NCBI RefSeq assembly: GCF_037975245.1
Contig: NC_092579.1
Location: 20,468,666 to 20,532,665 of the forward strand
DNA from: Apostichopus japonicus
Taxonomy: Eukaryota; Echinodermata; Holothuroidea; Aspidochirotida; Stichopodidae
Direction: 5' to 3'
Length of the DNA: 64,000 nucleotides
Both the position numbers and the translations under genes were made by a program. Shown in pieces: positions 20,946 to 33,175 of the stretch; positions within the stretch are counted from its first letter, which is position 1, and every line of letters begins with the position of its first letter. Below the pieces are notes generated by a model. It saw only the letters and a list, made by a program, of their open reading frames with translations. It had not been told where the DNA came from and did no database searches.

Positions 20946-21950
20946 CTCCATCAGACAAATCTTTGGAAAGTAGACTAGGTTTTATTTGTAGAAATATGCA
21001 GCGAATATTCTCAGGGAATTTAGGCTACTCCATGAAAAATAGTAGTGCCTTTCGCTTTCTCCTGGTAATAATAAAATCCTACTCACAAATTAGCAAGTAA
21101 TGTGACATTCGAACCCTCCATTTTGTGAATATTTATAGAACAAAATATGCGTTTCAAAGATTAAATTGTTATCCTTAATGTTGTGAATAGTCAAAGAAAA
21201 ATAAACATTTACAGACCATAATATGGGAAGCAAACATTTTAACTTACCATTCTATAGTTCCACTATTCTCATAAAAGTACAAGAAGGTGTTGCCATCTTC
21301 CTTGGTTCTAGCTATTTTGGATGCCTCCTCAGGAGAAATTATTTCTCCTTTATACTCTAGCTAGAAATAACCTTGCCTGATTTCCTTTGTTGCAAACACT
21401 CCTCTTCCTGTCAAGATGTCAAAAAAAGGAATGGACTGAAAAAGATTTTCTGATACAGGGAAAGAAAATAGAAGAATTCTTTGATGTTGTGTCCAATGTC
21501 TTCAATCTTGGACAGCCTCACTTCCCGCGTTCCATATCGGATTGGGAACAATCACAGAATACCATACACAGTTGGTGTTCTACAAGTGATTTTGTTCTTA
21601 AATAATCTCCCTTCTTTCTGCTCACCCCCATCCCTCCATCTGTACAACCATTATAATGAAACAGTAATGTTATCAAGACCAACTCTTCTAAATAAACACC
21701 ACCCATCCCCCCACACACAAAAAGGACAAAACAAAATGAGAGAGACACTGGGCATGACCCCCTCATCTCCCCACCCCACCCCAATCCCAGTGGCAGGAAG
21801 AAAAATTGCTTTGTATTCATAATAGTATTCTATTGAGCAACAGTAAATGGCGGTACTTTCCATATTGGAACTAAATCAATTTACTTCACTGGGACATTCA
21901 GTCATCTTGTGTGTTCATTTAGAAATATGAGAACAGTTTGGAAAGTAAAG
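20946..21950. repeat. Duplicated block, copy B (empty site for the Rex1-like LINE)
   Basis: A contiguous ~1-kb match to copy A (15286-15368 plus 18450-19405), without the LINE. It includes exon 2 of the SET gene. Both copies have the same orientation, and exon 3 lies between them. It therefore records a local duplication of one exon with its flanking introns. Confidence 0.85.
21248..21407 (-). pseudogene. KMT5A-like SET-domain gene, exon 2, with an in-frame TAG
   Basis: Acceptor CTTGACAG precedes two bases completing a Gly codon, then RGVFATKEIRQGYF, TAG (21361-21363), LEYKGEIISPEEASKIART, KEDGNTFLYFYENSGTIE, and two bases at donor GTAAGTT (21247-21241). The phases (2 in, 2 out) fit exons 1 and 3 exactly. 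The peptide is the N-terminal SET half: the GRGVFA motif lines the S-adenosylmethionine site and EYKGE is the conserved strand. The single flaw is TAG where this family normally has Leu (FLLEY-type), one base away from TTG. The same TAG sits in the duplicate at 18774-18776, so it predates the duplication or was copied by gene conversion. Confidence 0.75.
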
Positions 21951-22195
21951 ACCTCAAAGTCAGTACTTTTTGAAAACTTCTAGCAATTTAAGCATGCCAA
22001 AATTTAGGGCCAATACAGACTACCTTTAACATACTGTACTCCAATGTCAGTAAAAGCAATTTGACCAACGTTCAAGTTGAAATTTTTAGTGTTAGTTTTA
22101 TAGTTTAAGCTGTGGATCATTTCCCACTTGAATTTGATGCACTATCATACAGAATATCCTAAAAAGGCATTTACATATTATTTTTTACATCTTAC

Positions 22196-22295
22196 CAATG
22201 GTATCAATGATGAACCTCACTTGAAAGTCTTCCTTATCACACTCTGATTGTACATGATGGAGGCAGTCCTGGTGTAGGGTGATCTTATTATGAAA
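22196..22295 (-). CDS. KMT5A-like SET-domain gene, exon 1 of those visible
   Basis: Lies between the acceptor TTTTTTATGTAG and the donor GTAAGATG. It reads FHNKITLHQDCLHHVQSE, then CDKEDFQVRFIIDTI and one base of a Gly codon completed by exon 2, giving DTIGRGVFATK. This pre-SET segment has His and Cys residues (HQDCLHHV, SEC) but no complete zinc-finger pattern. It opens in phase 0, so further 5' exons should exist at higher coordinates. Confidence 0.65.
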
Positions 22296-24451
22296 CTACA
22301 TAAAAAAGAGAGATAACATCACAAAACATTTAAAATCATAAAAACAATACACATGCAATGACATTGAAAGCAGTAAGTTAAAAGCAGAAGCAAAACTGGA
22401 TGATGTCCCATAACTCGCTGCTTAAGAAATAATTACTACTGTTTTATCTAATAATAGGTAGAAAGTTTAAAGAAAGAATTCTTTAATATGGTTTGTTTGA
22501 TTTTTTTTTCCCATTTTGTATCAGAGACATGTTGCTCTCAAAATGAATATTTGTTAAAAACAAATCCAAGTGGCAAGGTATGATCCAGAGTAGTTAAGAC
22601 TCACAGCAACTTTTGATTATTTATAGCTTTCACACCAAAGATAGCCACTATAAGTACAAGCCATAACTAGCGATTATCTAATGGCAGATGATATTTCCTT
22701 TTGCACAAGTGTAGAATCCAAATTCATTTATAATCAAATGAGTTATTGGTTAAATGATAAAAAACAGGTTGGAGTGGAAATTTACCCTTATAAAATGGGA
22801 GTTTTCATTTGCATTCAGTAATTTATTTGTTATTTTGAGGTTAATAGTAAGGGGCTGGTTTAGAAAATATCATGGTCCATGGTAGCCCCCTACTTTAAAG
22901 GTACAGAAATATTGCAGCACTCTATCAGTACCTGTTGGCCAACAGCCGGCTGTATGTTAAAAGTAAGGTTTTGCAGCTAATAAACTTTTGCAGAACTTTG
23001 CTTAAAATTAACTTGTTCGTTTGTTGAAATACCAACAAAGACATCATGGTGAAATTTGTCAAATGTAGAGATAATTGTTTATAGACCTAACTTGATCAGT
23101 ACCTCAAAACAAAATTGTGATCTCTAGAGTGACTCACCATGAACCAACTGGAATATACACTTAACAATTAGCTTTGAATATACAAACATTTTTTGCACAG
23201 TAAATGTGTGAAGAAATTCTAGTTTCCATATGGGACTGAAGTTACTGTTACATTTTCTTGAAAGTAATTATCAAAATATATGAAAATGCATTTAAGAAGT
23301 AGAAACTTCTATACTATGTTTTCATTCATCAACATTTTGGCAGTTTGAGAAGATAACAGGTCATTTTGTCCCACTACCAGTTTGCACACTACCAGTGTGC
23401 CTCCCAAGTAGAAATCCTTTCAAATTCCCACATACCTAACAGTTTGCCTCCTCACATCTATCCAATGTGTACTTTTAAAAATTGCCAGATGCTGTGATGA
23501 ATATTCAAATATTAGGATTAACTCTCAGATATTAGTGACATTATGTCATGTTTAGCAAATTTAGAGTGGAATATCATATGTTCAGACAGGTACTTTATTG
23601 CTGAGAAGTGATGAAGGTCAAATCTGGGTCATCAACATGCATAAATTTGATGTGATTTAAGTAACAATGAAGTTTTAATTTCATTGTTTAGATATAAAAA
23701 GCTGTAAATAAGGACAATGTTCCACATGAACAATTTACCTAAATGGCACAGGCCTTGGCAACTCATGAACATATGCCATCAATGCCAACAACCAATCAGG
23801 TGATGAGCTGAGACTTGTAAACACATCAGCAACTTAAAGGAATTAAACCAATGCTCCCTCTAAGGTCACTACTCTCAGCTAATTCATCAGAGTCATCCAG
23901 GCACCTGATAGACAACAGCAATAGGACAAACCAAACTTTTCTAATATCAAGTATCACCTGTACTCATGTACACATTCTATCATTGACAAGGACCATGTGT
24001 CGAGCTGAGACTTGCAATCTCATCCACTCAGGAAGGATAATTAATATTCATCATATAAGTAAGATATTTTGTAACATTTTAGTTCAATAACACTATTTTC
24101 ATTTTTAAGATGTAATGGCTGAATTGTATGCATTTATGATGGTATTTCTTTGCTCTACCATGTGGTGAAATTTAGACACACCAAGTTGAGCAGGAGCCAG
24201 TAGGAGTCAGCCTAGCTAGAGGTTAACCTTAGACAAAACAAAAATAATAATTTGCATGCAGAGAGGAAAACTGTTCTTTTTCAATCAGTTTAGTTGCTAA
24301 AATATAAAATAATGAGGCTAAACGATGGCAGGCTAAACACGTAACGTTTACGGGGTGCTTAAAACTTACCAATTTTTAAGGCGAAAAGGAGCACTTATCT
24401 GCACAGGATTGTATTCAGTTACTTATTTATTGTATAAATACGTCCAATATC
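22296..24451. other. Presumed intron, no further gene seen
   Basis: Sequence upstream of the visible SET exons. I find no repeat of note and no convincing exon on either strand. The frame at 23851-24090 has no motif. The last ~150 bases (from about 24290) are the likely 5' untranslated region of the LINE that follows. Confidence 0.4.
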
Positions 24452-25264
24452 ATGTCTCAAGAAAAAAAACAAAGAGGCAGACCATCAAAATCAGACACAA
24501 CATCTTTACCCAAAGGCGCACGTGCTTTGCCTGAGCGTGTGGGCCTAATTCGCTACATATCTGAGGATCCCGAGGTTGAAGATGATGGAAGTGATATAGA
24601 TGTAGAAGGAGGTTGGAAGACTGCAATTGAAGAGTTCCAACAAACTGTGGCAGATGCCATGAAAACTCTCCAAGCCTCGATCTCGAAATTGGAAGCTGTG
24701 GAATTTCAGGCAGAACGTATAGATTTATTAGAATTAAAGATGGCGGCCAAAGAAAAAGAATGCGAGGATCTTTCCTGTAAAATCACGCTCTTGGAGCAGA
24801 CAATGGAATCCATCAACACCGAAGTTAACAAACAGGAGCGGATGACAAGAAGGAACAACTTTCGTATTGTGGGGATTCCGTTTACAGAAGCGGAGGTATG
24901 CCAAGACATCGTTAAAACAACAGTACTTCCTTTGTTTACCAACATTCCTGCATTATCGATCCAGAGGTGTCATAGAGACGGACGAAGCAATGGGGAGAGA
25001 TCACCACACATTCTAGTCCGGTGCCTTTCATATAGAGACAAGATCGCTATTATGAAAGCCAGACAAACGACCCTAGTAGCGGACCAGTCGTTTTTCATCG
25101 TCGATGATCTAACAAAAATCGATCTGAATGAAAAGAAAAAATGGGCGCCAAAAGTCAGCGATCTGTACAAGCAAGGTACTAAACTTTGCTCGGAGGAAAA
25201 TGGAGAGAAGCTTCGGGAAGGCCATACCAGTTCTGAGAACTTTTATTGTGTTTTCTTAATTTAG
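24452..25264 (+). CDS. Tx1/L1-like LINE ORF1 protein (RNA-binding chaperone)
   Basis: 270 codons, intact. A basic N-terminus (QEKKQRGRPSKSD) is followed by an acidic stretch (DPEVEDDGSDIDVE), a long heptad-rich coiled coil at about residues 60-135, then the RNA-binding core beginning RMTRRNNFRIVGIPF, with QRCHRDGRS and HILVRCLSYRDK as in L1-type ORF1p RRM and C-terminal domains. ORF1p trimerises through the coiled coil, coats LINE RNA in the cytoplasm and acts as a nucleic acid chaperone. The C-terminus looks altered after KLCSEENGEK, perhaps by an indel. It is followed 404 bases later by ORF2. Confidence 0.85.
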   Translation: MSQEKKQRGRPSKSDTTSLPKGARALPERVGLIRYISEDPEVEDDGSDIDVEGGWKTAIEEFQQTVADAMKTLQASISKLEAVEFQAERIDLLELKMAAKEKECEDLSCKITLLEQTMESINTEVNKQERMTRRNNFRIVGIPFTEAEVCQDIVKTTVLPLFTNIPALSIQRCHRDGRSNGERSPHILVRCLSYRDKIAIMKARQTTLVADQSFFIVDDLTKIDLNEKKKWAPKVSDLYKQGTKLCSEENGEKLREGHTSSENFYCVFLI

Positions 25265-25668
25265 AAATTTACTGGATCAGTTTCGACATTTTAAAAATGG
25301 ATTAAAAGTCCTGTAAGTACCGTATGTATTACAATACTTGTTATTCTCCTTTTAATATTGACAAAAAAACTCAGCTAAGCAGTGGATACAGCCTGTAGGG
25401 TGTTATTGTTTTCTAGCCTCTTCATACAGGTTCCATATGAACCCTATTAGTTGGATGGACATTCATCCATTTGAGGTTAACGTCCTGGCCAATTGTATAG
25501 ATGTTTTTTTTTGTTTTTGTTTACTAGTGTTTTTTCCTTCTCTCTTTTGTCCCTTCTCTACGCCATCAGTTATAACATTAGATTAAATAAGGTATTTACA
25601 AAAGCATATTTCATTCACATTATATACGCTTTTAGTCAAGCAAGCAGCTTACACATTTTTATTTCTAA

Positions 25669-28095
25669 ATGGCTGACTTGAAAATTTGTTCTTATAATGT
25701 GCGTGGAATTCGACAGTTTAAGGAAAGACGTAAGATTTTTGCATATATGCGAACTGATAAAAGACAAATCTATTTATTACAAGAAACTCATAGTACTCCC
25801 AGTGACGAATCTTATTGGCAAAATGAATGGGGAGGTCGTAGTATTTTTAGTCATGGGTCATCTTGTAGCAAAGGTGTTTGTATACTTTTGAACCCGTCTT
25901 TAGATGTGACCATAATTCAGTGTTTGTCGTCGACTAGTGGTAGATTTGTATAGCCGAGGTTAAATTTGTTGATAAAATAATCTTAATCTTTTGCATCTAT
26001 GGCACTAATTTAGACAGTGCTGATATCTTTCAGGAATTATTACAAATATTGTGTAGTTATTCGAGTGATTCTATTATTATGGGCGGTGATTTCAATTTCG
26101 TTCCCAACTTAAATCTAGATAAACAAGGAGGGAACTTACGTACTAACTTTAATGCTAGATCAAAATGTTTAGAAATCATGTCAACTTTAGATCTAATAGA
26201 CATCTGGAGAGACAGGAATCCATTTCAAAAGGACTTTACCTGGAGATCAAATATCTCTCCAGACATTTGTTGCCGTTTAGACTTTTTTGTTATCTCGCGC
26301 AATCTGGGGTCTTTGGTAACTCGTTATTTTTTCTCTCCCAGTCTGCAGTCTGATCATTCTATAGTTAACTTAAATTTATTACTGCATTCTGAAAAAAAGA
26401 GGACCAGGTTTCTGGAATTTAATTGTTCATTCATTAAGGACTGTGATTACACTCAACTCATCACAGATACCATTATTTCTACTGCTTCAATATGCCAGTC
26501 TCAGAATTCTTCGGCCACTTGGGAGTTTGTAAAATATAAAATTTGTGATGTTTCTCTAAGGTATGGTAAAGTTAAGGCAAGAGAGCGCAGAAAGAAAGAA
26601 GTAGAAATAATTACACAAATTTCAGATTTAGAGAAAGAATATCATTATACGCTCTCCTCAGATACACTGAACAAGCTAACTGTCGAAAGAAATAAACTCG
26701 AGAAATGCTTCGATTATAAATTACATGGTATTATTGTCCGTTCTAGAGCTAGATGGTTGGGACAAGGTGAAAAGAATACAAGCTACTTTTTAAGTCTTGA
26801 AAGACGTAACAAATCTTCTAATGTTATGTGTTCTGTGTTCGAAAGTTAAAAGATCGGTGTGGTACCGATATTACTGATACCACCTTCATTCTTCGAGTAC
26901 TCTATTTTATAAGGATTTGTATACAAGCCAAGGTAATGACAATTTTCTCCTTTTCCAAAATTTCCAAATTGTTAATTGTTTAACTGTTGATGAAGCCAAA
27001 CTTTGTGACAGTCCATTAACAGAGGAAGAGTGAAGATCTGCTCTTTTTTCAATGGGTAATGGAAAAAGCCCAGGGAGTGATGGCCTTTCAGTTAAGTTTT
27101 ATAAACATTTTTGGCCAAATATTAGTAACATGATCACAGATTCCCTCAATTTTGCTTTTCAGCAATCTGCTCTCTCCATGGAGCAATCACGCAGTTTGAT
27201 AACGCTTATTCCGAAACCAGATAAAGATCATACTTTGGTCAAAAAATTTCGTCCAATCTCATTGCTAAATATATTACAAAATTTGTTCCAAGGTGTGAGC
27301 AACGAGAATAAAAAAAGTACATAACTTGATCATCGGCTCCAGTCAAACAGGCTATATTAAAGGTCGTTTTATTGGAGAAAATATTCACTGTATTTTGGAC
27401 ACTATGGACTATTGTAGGAATAATTCAAGCCCTGGATTTTTACTTTTTATTGATTTTGAAAAGGCTTTTGATAGGTTGAATTGGGACTTTATTTTTCACT
27501 GCTTACATTTATTCAAGTTTAATGATAACTTTTGTCAGTGGGTTCGTACCCTCTACGCATGTTCTTCTGCTACAGTTTGCAATAATGGTTTTGCATCTCA
27601 TTATTTTGACATTACTAGAGGTGTTAGACAAGGCTGTCCCTTAAGTCCCTATATTTTTATAGTTTATGTAGAACTGCTGGCTATGAAAATTAATGCTAAT
27701 AAGAGTATTAAAGGTATTTCTGTTCTTAATGAGGAGCTTAAAATCCTTCAGTATACAGACGACACAGTTTTGTTTTTAGATGGTTCTTATAATTCATTAA
27801 AGGAGACTGTTTTAGTTTTGAAGCATTTTGAATCGGCCTTGAATGGTCCTTTCATTGGTCGTAAACCAAATTTTGTTGATTTGTATTTGTTCAAGTGGAC
27901 TGAAAGTTACTGCTTTAGGAATCGTTGTGCGTAATGACCGTGACAGCCTTTTCAGGCTGAATTTTATGCCAAAATTATCTCGGCTAAAGAGAATCTTGAA
28001 TTTGTGGTTATGTCGTGATTTAATTGGTAAAATTATTCTGGTTAAAAGCTTTGGTATTTCCCAGTTTGTGTACTTATTTCAATGCTTGCCAAATT
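25669..28095 (+). pseudogene. Tx1/L1-like LINE ORF2 (endonuclease-RT), broken
   Basis: ORF2 starts MADLKICSYNVRGIRQF and continues in pieces in different frames. The endonuclease motifs are LLQETHSTP, then after a frameshift near 25947 IMGGDFNFVPN and LQSDHSIVNLN. After another break near 26846, the RT follows: GNGKSPGSDGLSVKFY, SLITLIPKPD, FRPISLLN, IDFEKAFDRLNWDFI, RQGCPLSPYIFIVYVE and QYTDDTVLF. There is an in-frame TGA near 27031 and frame changes near 27315 and 27850. The catalytic box is YTDD rather than the usual YADD. Homology ends near FVYLFQCLPN (about 28095), so the RT C-terminus and the 3' end are missing. It is dead. Confidence 0.85.
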
Positions 28096-28204
28096 GTCAC
28101 ATACACACCCAGACACCAACTTGATTGCATAGGTTTTAGTTGCCTCCAGTATGGGAAGTATTTAACAAGGAGCCAATCAATTGTTTCAAGACAATACAAC
28201 TCAC

Positions 28205-28278
28205 TGATGTATGGTGTTGTCTCCTTCTTCAGCATCATAACTACTGTGTTTATATCTTCGGCATCAATCATTTTGTCT
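28205..28278 (-). CDS. Possible exon on the minus strand, unknown function
   Basis: Between an acceptor (TTCTTTTATATAG) and a donor (GTGAGT) the frame reads DKMIDAEDINTVVMMLKKET, then TPYI. It is coding-like in composition and on the same strand as the SET gene, 6 kb upstream of its first visible exon. I cannot link it in phase to a neighbour, and the domain is not recognised. It could also be chance. Confidence 0.3.
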
Positions 28279-29149
28279 ATATAAAAGAAAAATATGTAAT
28301 GACAACCTAGACCAGTAGAAATATCATGGCTTGCTTGCACTACTGATCATTATTTCGCATGAAATGATAGTTAGTGTGAACTTTTCATTGTTTACCAACA
28401 ATTAATCACATAATTAAATTAGTAAGGGATGAGTTTGCATATGATCAAACACCAAAGAAATGACTTCCTTGCCAAAAATGAGCTGTTAGCCACAAAAGTT
28501 GTTATTAATTAACTTTTACTAAAAATTGCAAATTGTTCTAATCTGCATTGTTGATAAAGTAATGATAATAATCATATTTACATAAAATAATGTTATAGCC
28601 ATACAGGAATTAACATTCTAGTTTAGCAAATTTAACAAAATGGTAAAATATTCTCCAATATGATAATTTCTCACTGGTACATGTTAACACCTACAGTAAT
28701 CAACCAAGAAAATTTGGTAAAAAAACCACAATTATTAAATGTTATGTTTTTGGACTAATTGGCATTAGAATGGAATGATCCACACAACACAAATACAACT
28801 TTATGAAATGTAACAAACCATTCCCCCAATTATTGGCATGTAGAAATCTTGTATTGGTCCATAAAATTTGTTTTTACATTTTGTGTTTGAGTTATAAAAT
28901 TTTGGTAAGGTCAGTTTTAATATGTTGTACAGCAGCACATTCCATGCTTGTTGAAATTTTACCTACTTTATAGTTGTGTATATATTGAAAACTTAATTCA
29001 TAATTAATTTATGGTATGAGTACCAAGAATCCAACATAACATGGCATATTGGCTCATTTAACTATATAACCCAAGATTCCATTATAAGACATACATACAC
29101 ACATAATGACACAAAATCATGCAGACTTCACTATGTCTGATCAAACCTC

Positions 29150-29238
29150 TCACCTCTGATCTTGGATTTTAACTTTCTTGCTGGTCTCTTCGCACGAGTC
29201 CCTTGAATGATCTTTGAGCTTTGCATGGTGATTATCAC
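29150..29238 (-). CDS. Possible exon on the minus strand, unknown function
   Basis: Acceptor TTATTTTCAG and donor GTGAGA enclose CDNHHAKLKDHSRDSCEETS, then KKVKIQDQ. The peptide is His/Cys/Lys-rich, which would suit a basic N-terminal region of a chromatin protein. Its exit phase does not join the 28205-28278 candidate without a stop, so at most one of the two is drawn correctly. Confidence 0.3.
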
Positions 29239-29969
29239 ACTGAAAATAAACAAGGTTTGAGGTTATAATGATGCATTCATAGTTTTAAACAGCTATGGAC
29301 AACTTTTCTGGGAGTCATCCTGTTCCAAAGTTTAATCTCTCCCTACCCCTCCTCCACACCCATACCCACCATTCCCCAATAGCCTCCTTTACTCTCTTCT
29401 GCCCCTCCAATACAATATGACAGGGAAAACTTGTAATACATGACTCATAGACTGCTTCATTAACACTACTATGCCAAGAGTTTTAAAATGTCTTTGAATC
29501 CTAATTGTCACAAGCAGTCGACAAACTGTCCATACTTATCATGCCTTATCGATAACATAATGGCAATCCAATATTTGTAAATATTTAAGTACAATCACAA
29601 AACAACATTAGCAATGGCAATACATCCAGGCCAGCCAAGTTGGTGTGAGCAACAAAAATCAAAATTATGTTTCAACTGGATTCTCGACTCTGATATTCTT
29701 GTCCCGGCCTTCACTCTGATTCTGACATGGCTTGGACTCAGGACACGTTGACTTGGACTTGATTTTGGACAAGTGAACCTGGCTAGAGCCCTGCTATATG
29801 CCTCACTATTGGTTGCTCAGATCATATTAATTAGGTCACATGGGTCAATACTATATTTTATGAATTTTTAAATGGTAAATCTGATCTTCTTCAAATTGGC
29901 TGGCCTGGAGAAACTGCTACTGAAGTTGTGATTTTACTTAGATATTTGTAAAACATCAGATTGCCATGA

Positions 29970-30118
29970 TTGACTCCCAGATCTCAAAAAACAGTTAAAA
30001 ATTATCCTTTTTGAGAAATATCACAGTTAGACCCTTTATATGGGAGCGCATTTGAACATTGCCTTGTGCTCTGGATACCTGCGCTATATAAATAACAGTT
30101 ATTATTAGTTATTATTGT
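29970..30118 (+). mobile_element. Fragment of an L2-like LINE 3' end
   Basis: A decayed reading DLKKQLKIILF is followed by GGGAGCGCATTTGAACATTG, GCGCTATATAAATAAC and a TTATTA tract. This is the same architecture as the 3' end of the element at 12146-14485. Confidence 0.7.
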
Positions 30119-32065
30119 AGTTGTATAAACAATGATGAACCATATATAAAAGTGCTTTTCCAATGTAACAGCATGTTGGGCAAGGAAATGACAGCTAAAA
30201 AGGAAAGAGAACAGAATTAAAAATTACAGGACAAACATGAAATTACAACCACAAAAATTAAAAATTACAGAAACACATTCAAATTAATCAATAAGAAAAG
30301 CCATTGTAAGCTTGGATAAAAACAGTTCAGCACTGCAAGCAACAATTCCTGCTTTCCTGAAATGATGCAAGTGAAAGATAATTGACCCATGAACAGGAAT
30401 TCTGATTCACAGCCTGACTGGACAAGCATAGCCAATGTTAGCTCACACATATAGTCTGTATGAAAAAATAATCAGAAATGCTTGCATGCACATAGCCACA
30501 ACCCAAAGATGTACAAATCATCAAACAAGAACATGAATAAATAAATTCAGCCTGATTATTGATGATGGGGATATTTTATGTTACAAACCAAAATTATCAT
30601 CAACTCATGCACCAGTGCTCAACCTCTAACCAGTGAGAACTGCTTAGGCATACCTGATATTTTTATAGGCTATCATTAATAAGAGAATGCTGAACTTGGT
30701 CTGTCATTCCTCCATAACCTGAATTTTCGAAACTCACAAAACACACATCATTTCTATTCATAGCAGACATAACTCAAGTATCTATAGGACACAGTCTGCC
30801 CTTTTACAGATGTCATGAAAATCCCTTTCTAACCCCTCTACTTCACCAATTTCTGGAAGGACCACTTTCATCATGCCACAAATGAGCTTTCTGCCAAAGT
30901 CTAACTGGACATACAATATATGGCCCAAAGGCGACAGTAGGTAATTAAACTACTGATGAACAGGTCACTCTTGTCAAAATGCAAACATTCTACAGCCTCT
31001 GATATGGCAAGGTTCATCCTTGGCTTGCACAATGACAGACTGACTACCCATATCAGAGACATTCATTCCTACAATCTGACCAAGGATAATAAACCATAAA
31101 CCATACTCAGTCTCAGACTGGAACTGTTTGTAAGTTGATCCTTAACTGCTCCAGCCATCTGTGAGTCTACCTAGGTCCCCATCTATCAGTCCTGAGACAA
31201 GAGACACACCCCTTCACAGACCATACTTTGCTATAATCATGTCAAGTAGTTCATTTTTCATTGCTATTTTATGTCTATTTGAAACACATCAGTTCAACAA
31301 TGTTATATGCTTTGAGGATGAATTTAAAAATTATGTCAACATACATCACACTTTTTACAAAATATTTAACCAAGGCATAATAGCGCAACTGATGAATTTG
31401 ATTTGGTATCCACCATGTTGTACGATATCAATATTTTAAGCAGGTAATCATTTAAACACTTTAAGATGGCAGCAAAATGAATTGATTAGCTGCAAACTCT
31501 CCTGTCCATCAAAAAAATCACTGCAATATGCCATATTCAAGTCACAATTCATTCTCTGAATACTTTATTTCAACATACTTACATCTATTTCTATCTGCAG
31601 GTTTTCCTTCCAGTGTGTCATCACTTAAATTCTTTACTCTAGTCACCATCAAAATCTGAGTAACTACTGTACAGTATAGGATTGCCCCTCTGTGAAGATA
31701 CAAATAAATTAAAACATGGTTACTATCTTAGAAACTTACATGATGGGTTATTCAATACATTATGGGTCCAAAAGTGTGGCATTTTTATAAAATATTTACT
31801 TTCAAAATTTAACAAAAGTACTGTGAGTAAATATTATGACACAAAAATAGTATTTTTATTGCATGTGCTACCAAGACACCAAGCTCACTATCTCCAAGTT
31901 AATAAAAGTCTTCAGTCTCAAAACCAGGTTTGATTATACAAATTAGCTTCACCTTTTTATAACATTTCATACTATTAGTATTATCTCAACACAAATTTGT
32001 TACAGTACTTGGCTATCAAAGATTTCAATAACTATCAGGGTTGAAACTGAAATTTCTTTACTTAA
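30119..32065. other. No gene supported
   Basis: Several AT-rich frames (31161-31439, 31682-31933, 30265-30450 minus) have no motif and no splice context. Confidence 0.45.
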
Positions 32066-32300
32066 AGTTACTGACTGGCTGGAGTAACATCACACAACAC
32101 AAAACATGGTCTAGCCACTTACAAAATCTTCAGATCTAGCTGGAATAGAGTTACTGACTGACTGGAGTCACATCACACAATATGAAACATGGTCTAGCCA
32201 CTTAAAGTACTGCATCTTTAGATCTAACAGGAGAGACCTTGTGAACTGTGAAGGGTTATTTCTAACAGGAGACCTTTTGAACCGTGAAGGGTTATATCTG
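32066..32300. repeat. Two adjacent local duplications
   Basis: About 84 bp beginning AGTTACTGACTGGCTGGAGT is repeated from about 32150 (AGTTACTGACTGACTGGAGT). It is followed by a ~38-bp duplication containing GTGAAGGGTTAT (32227-32300). These are small tandem duplications with a few per cent divergence or more. Confidence 0.85.
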
Positions 32301-33175
32301 AAAGTACCTTGGAATAAAAGTACTTTTGATTAAGGGCAGAAGTACAGGATGCCAGTAATGCTACTACAATTGCATGCTGATTGAGCAGAAAAGGAGAGAG
32401 CTAGATGCTGTCATTCAAATTGGAAGAAGAATGTGAGTTCCTTAATAAAAAAAAGGCAGTAATTTTACTTGTCAAAATATTAGAACTATACTTCTATTAC
32501 ATTGTGTGAATATGATACTTTACACAAACATTTGCTACTTACATTTGTCCTCACTAGTACTTAAGCCGCAATCTTTGGCCTTTGTCCTTCACCTGGTGTT
32601 GCCTGGCTACATGGTGTGCAAGGTACAGTAGAGGACATGCTTCTCACAACTGACACACTGTATTGCACATCTATTCTCCATATTTGCCTATAGGAGAATA
32701 TATGAGAATAAAAAAGATTGCTGTATCAAAGATTATATGAGATTCTGTATGAAAGGATCGATAAACATTTTGCCTGTGAGTCAAGATAAGTATCTCAATG
32801 GGACATAATTAAAGTAATTGTGTGTTGAAGCCTTGAGAAAAGTGAGGCAAAGAGCCAGATCATTTATAAGTCGTCATACATACATTAAGGCAGTAATCAG
32901 TGGTCAATTTTCGTTCCAGTTCGTGACGCACATCGGGGGGTGGACGTGAAAACAGTAAAATCGTGAAGAGAAAATGTGTCTGAACTCATATCTAGCTTTC
33001 ACAGGGCAACAACTTGGCCTTTGACTCGCAATTATGGATTAAAATTAATTCGTTAATATTTAAAAAATGCTTGTTCACAGGGGTGATGAGGAACGTGTTT
33101 GTTTTGTTCTACTGTCAATTTTTTCGCGAAATATACCTACAACTAGGCTAGTCTGTACAGTAGTGTGAAACCTAC

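Larger units (their letters stand above)
24290..28095 (+). mobile_element. Tx1/L1-like non-LTR retrotransposon, 3'-truncated
   Basis: A two-ORF LINE on the plus strand, antisense to the SET-domain gene. The 5' boundary is approximate. The 3' end is lost: the RT frame stops where a minus-strand exon-like sequence begins near 28100. LINEs are normally 5'-truncated, so loss of the 3' end implies a later deletion or rearrangement. Confidence 0.75.

Noticed and set aside
21387-21605. Plus-strand frame (KKIEEFFDVVSNVFN) kept open in both copies of the duplicated block, with an in-frame 15-bp indel
   Set aside because: It overlaps the intron just beside minus-strand exon 2, has no splice partners or known domain, and conservation follows from recent duplication. 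Kept only as a note.
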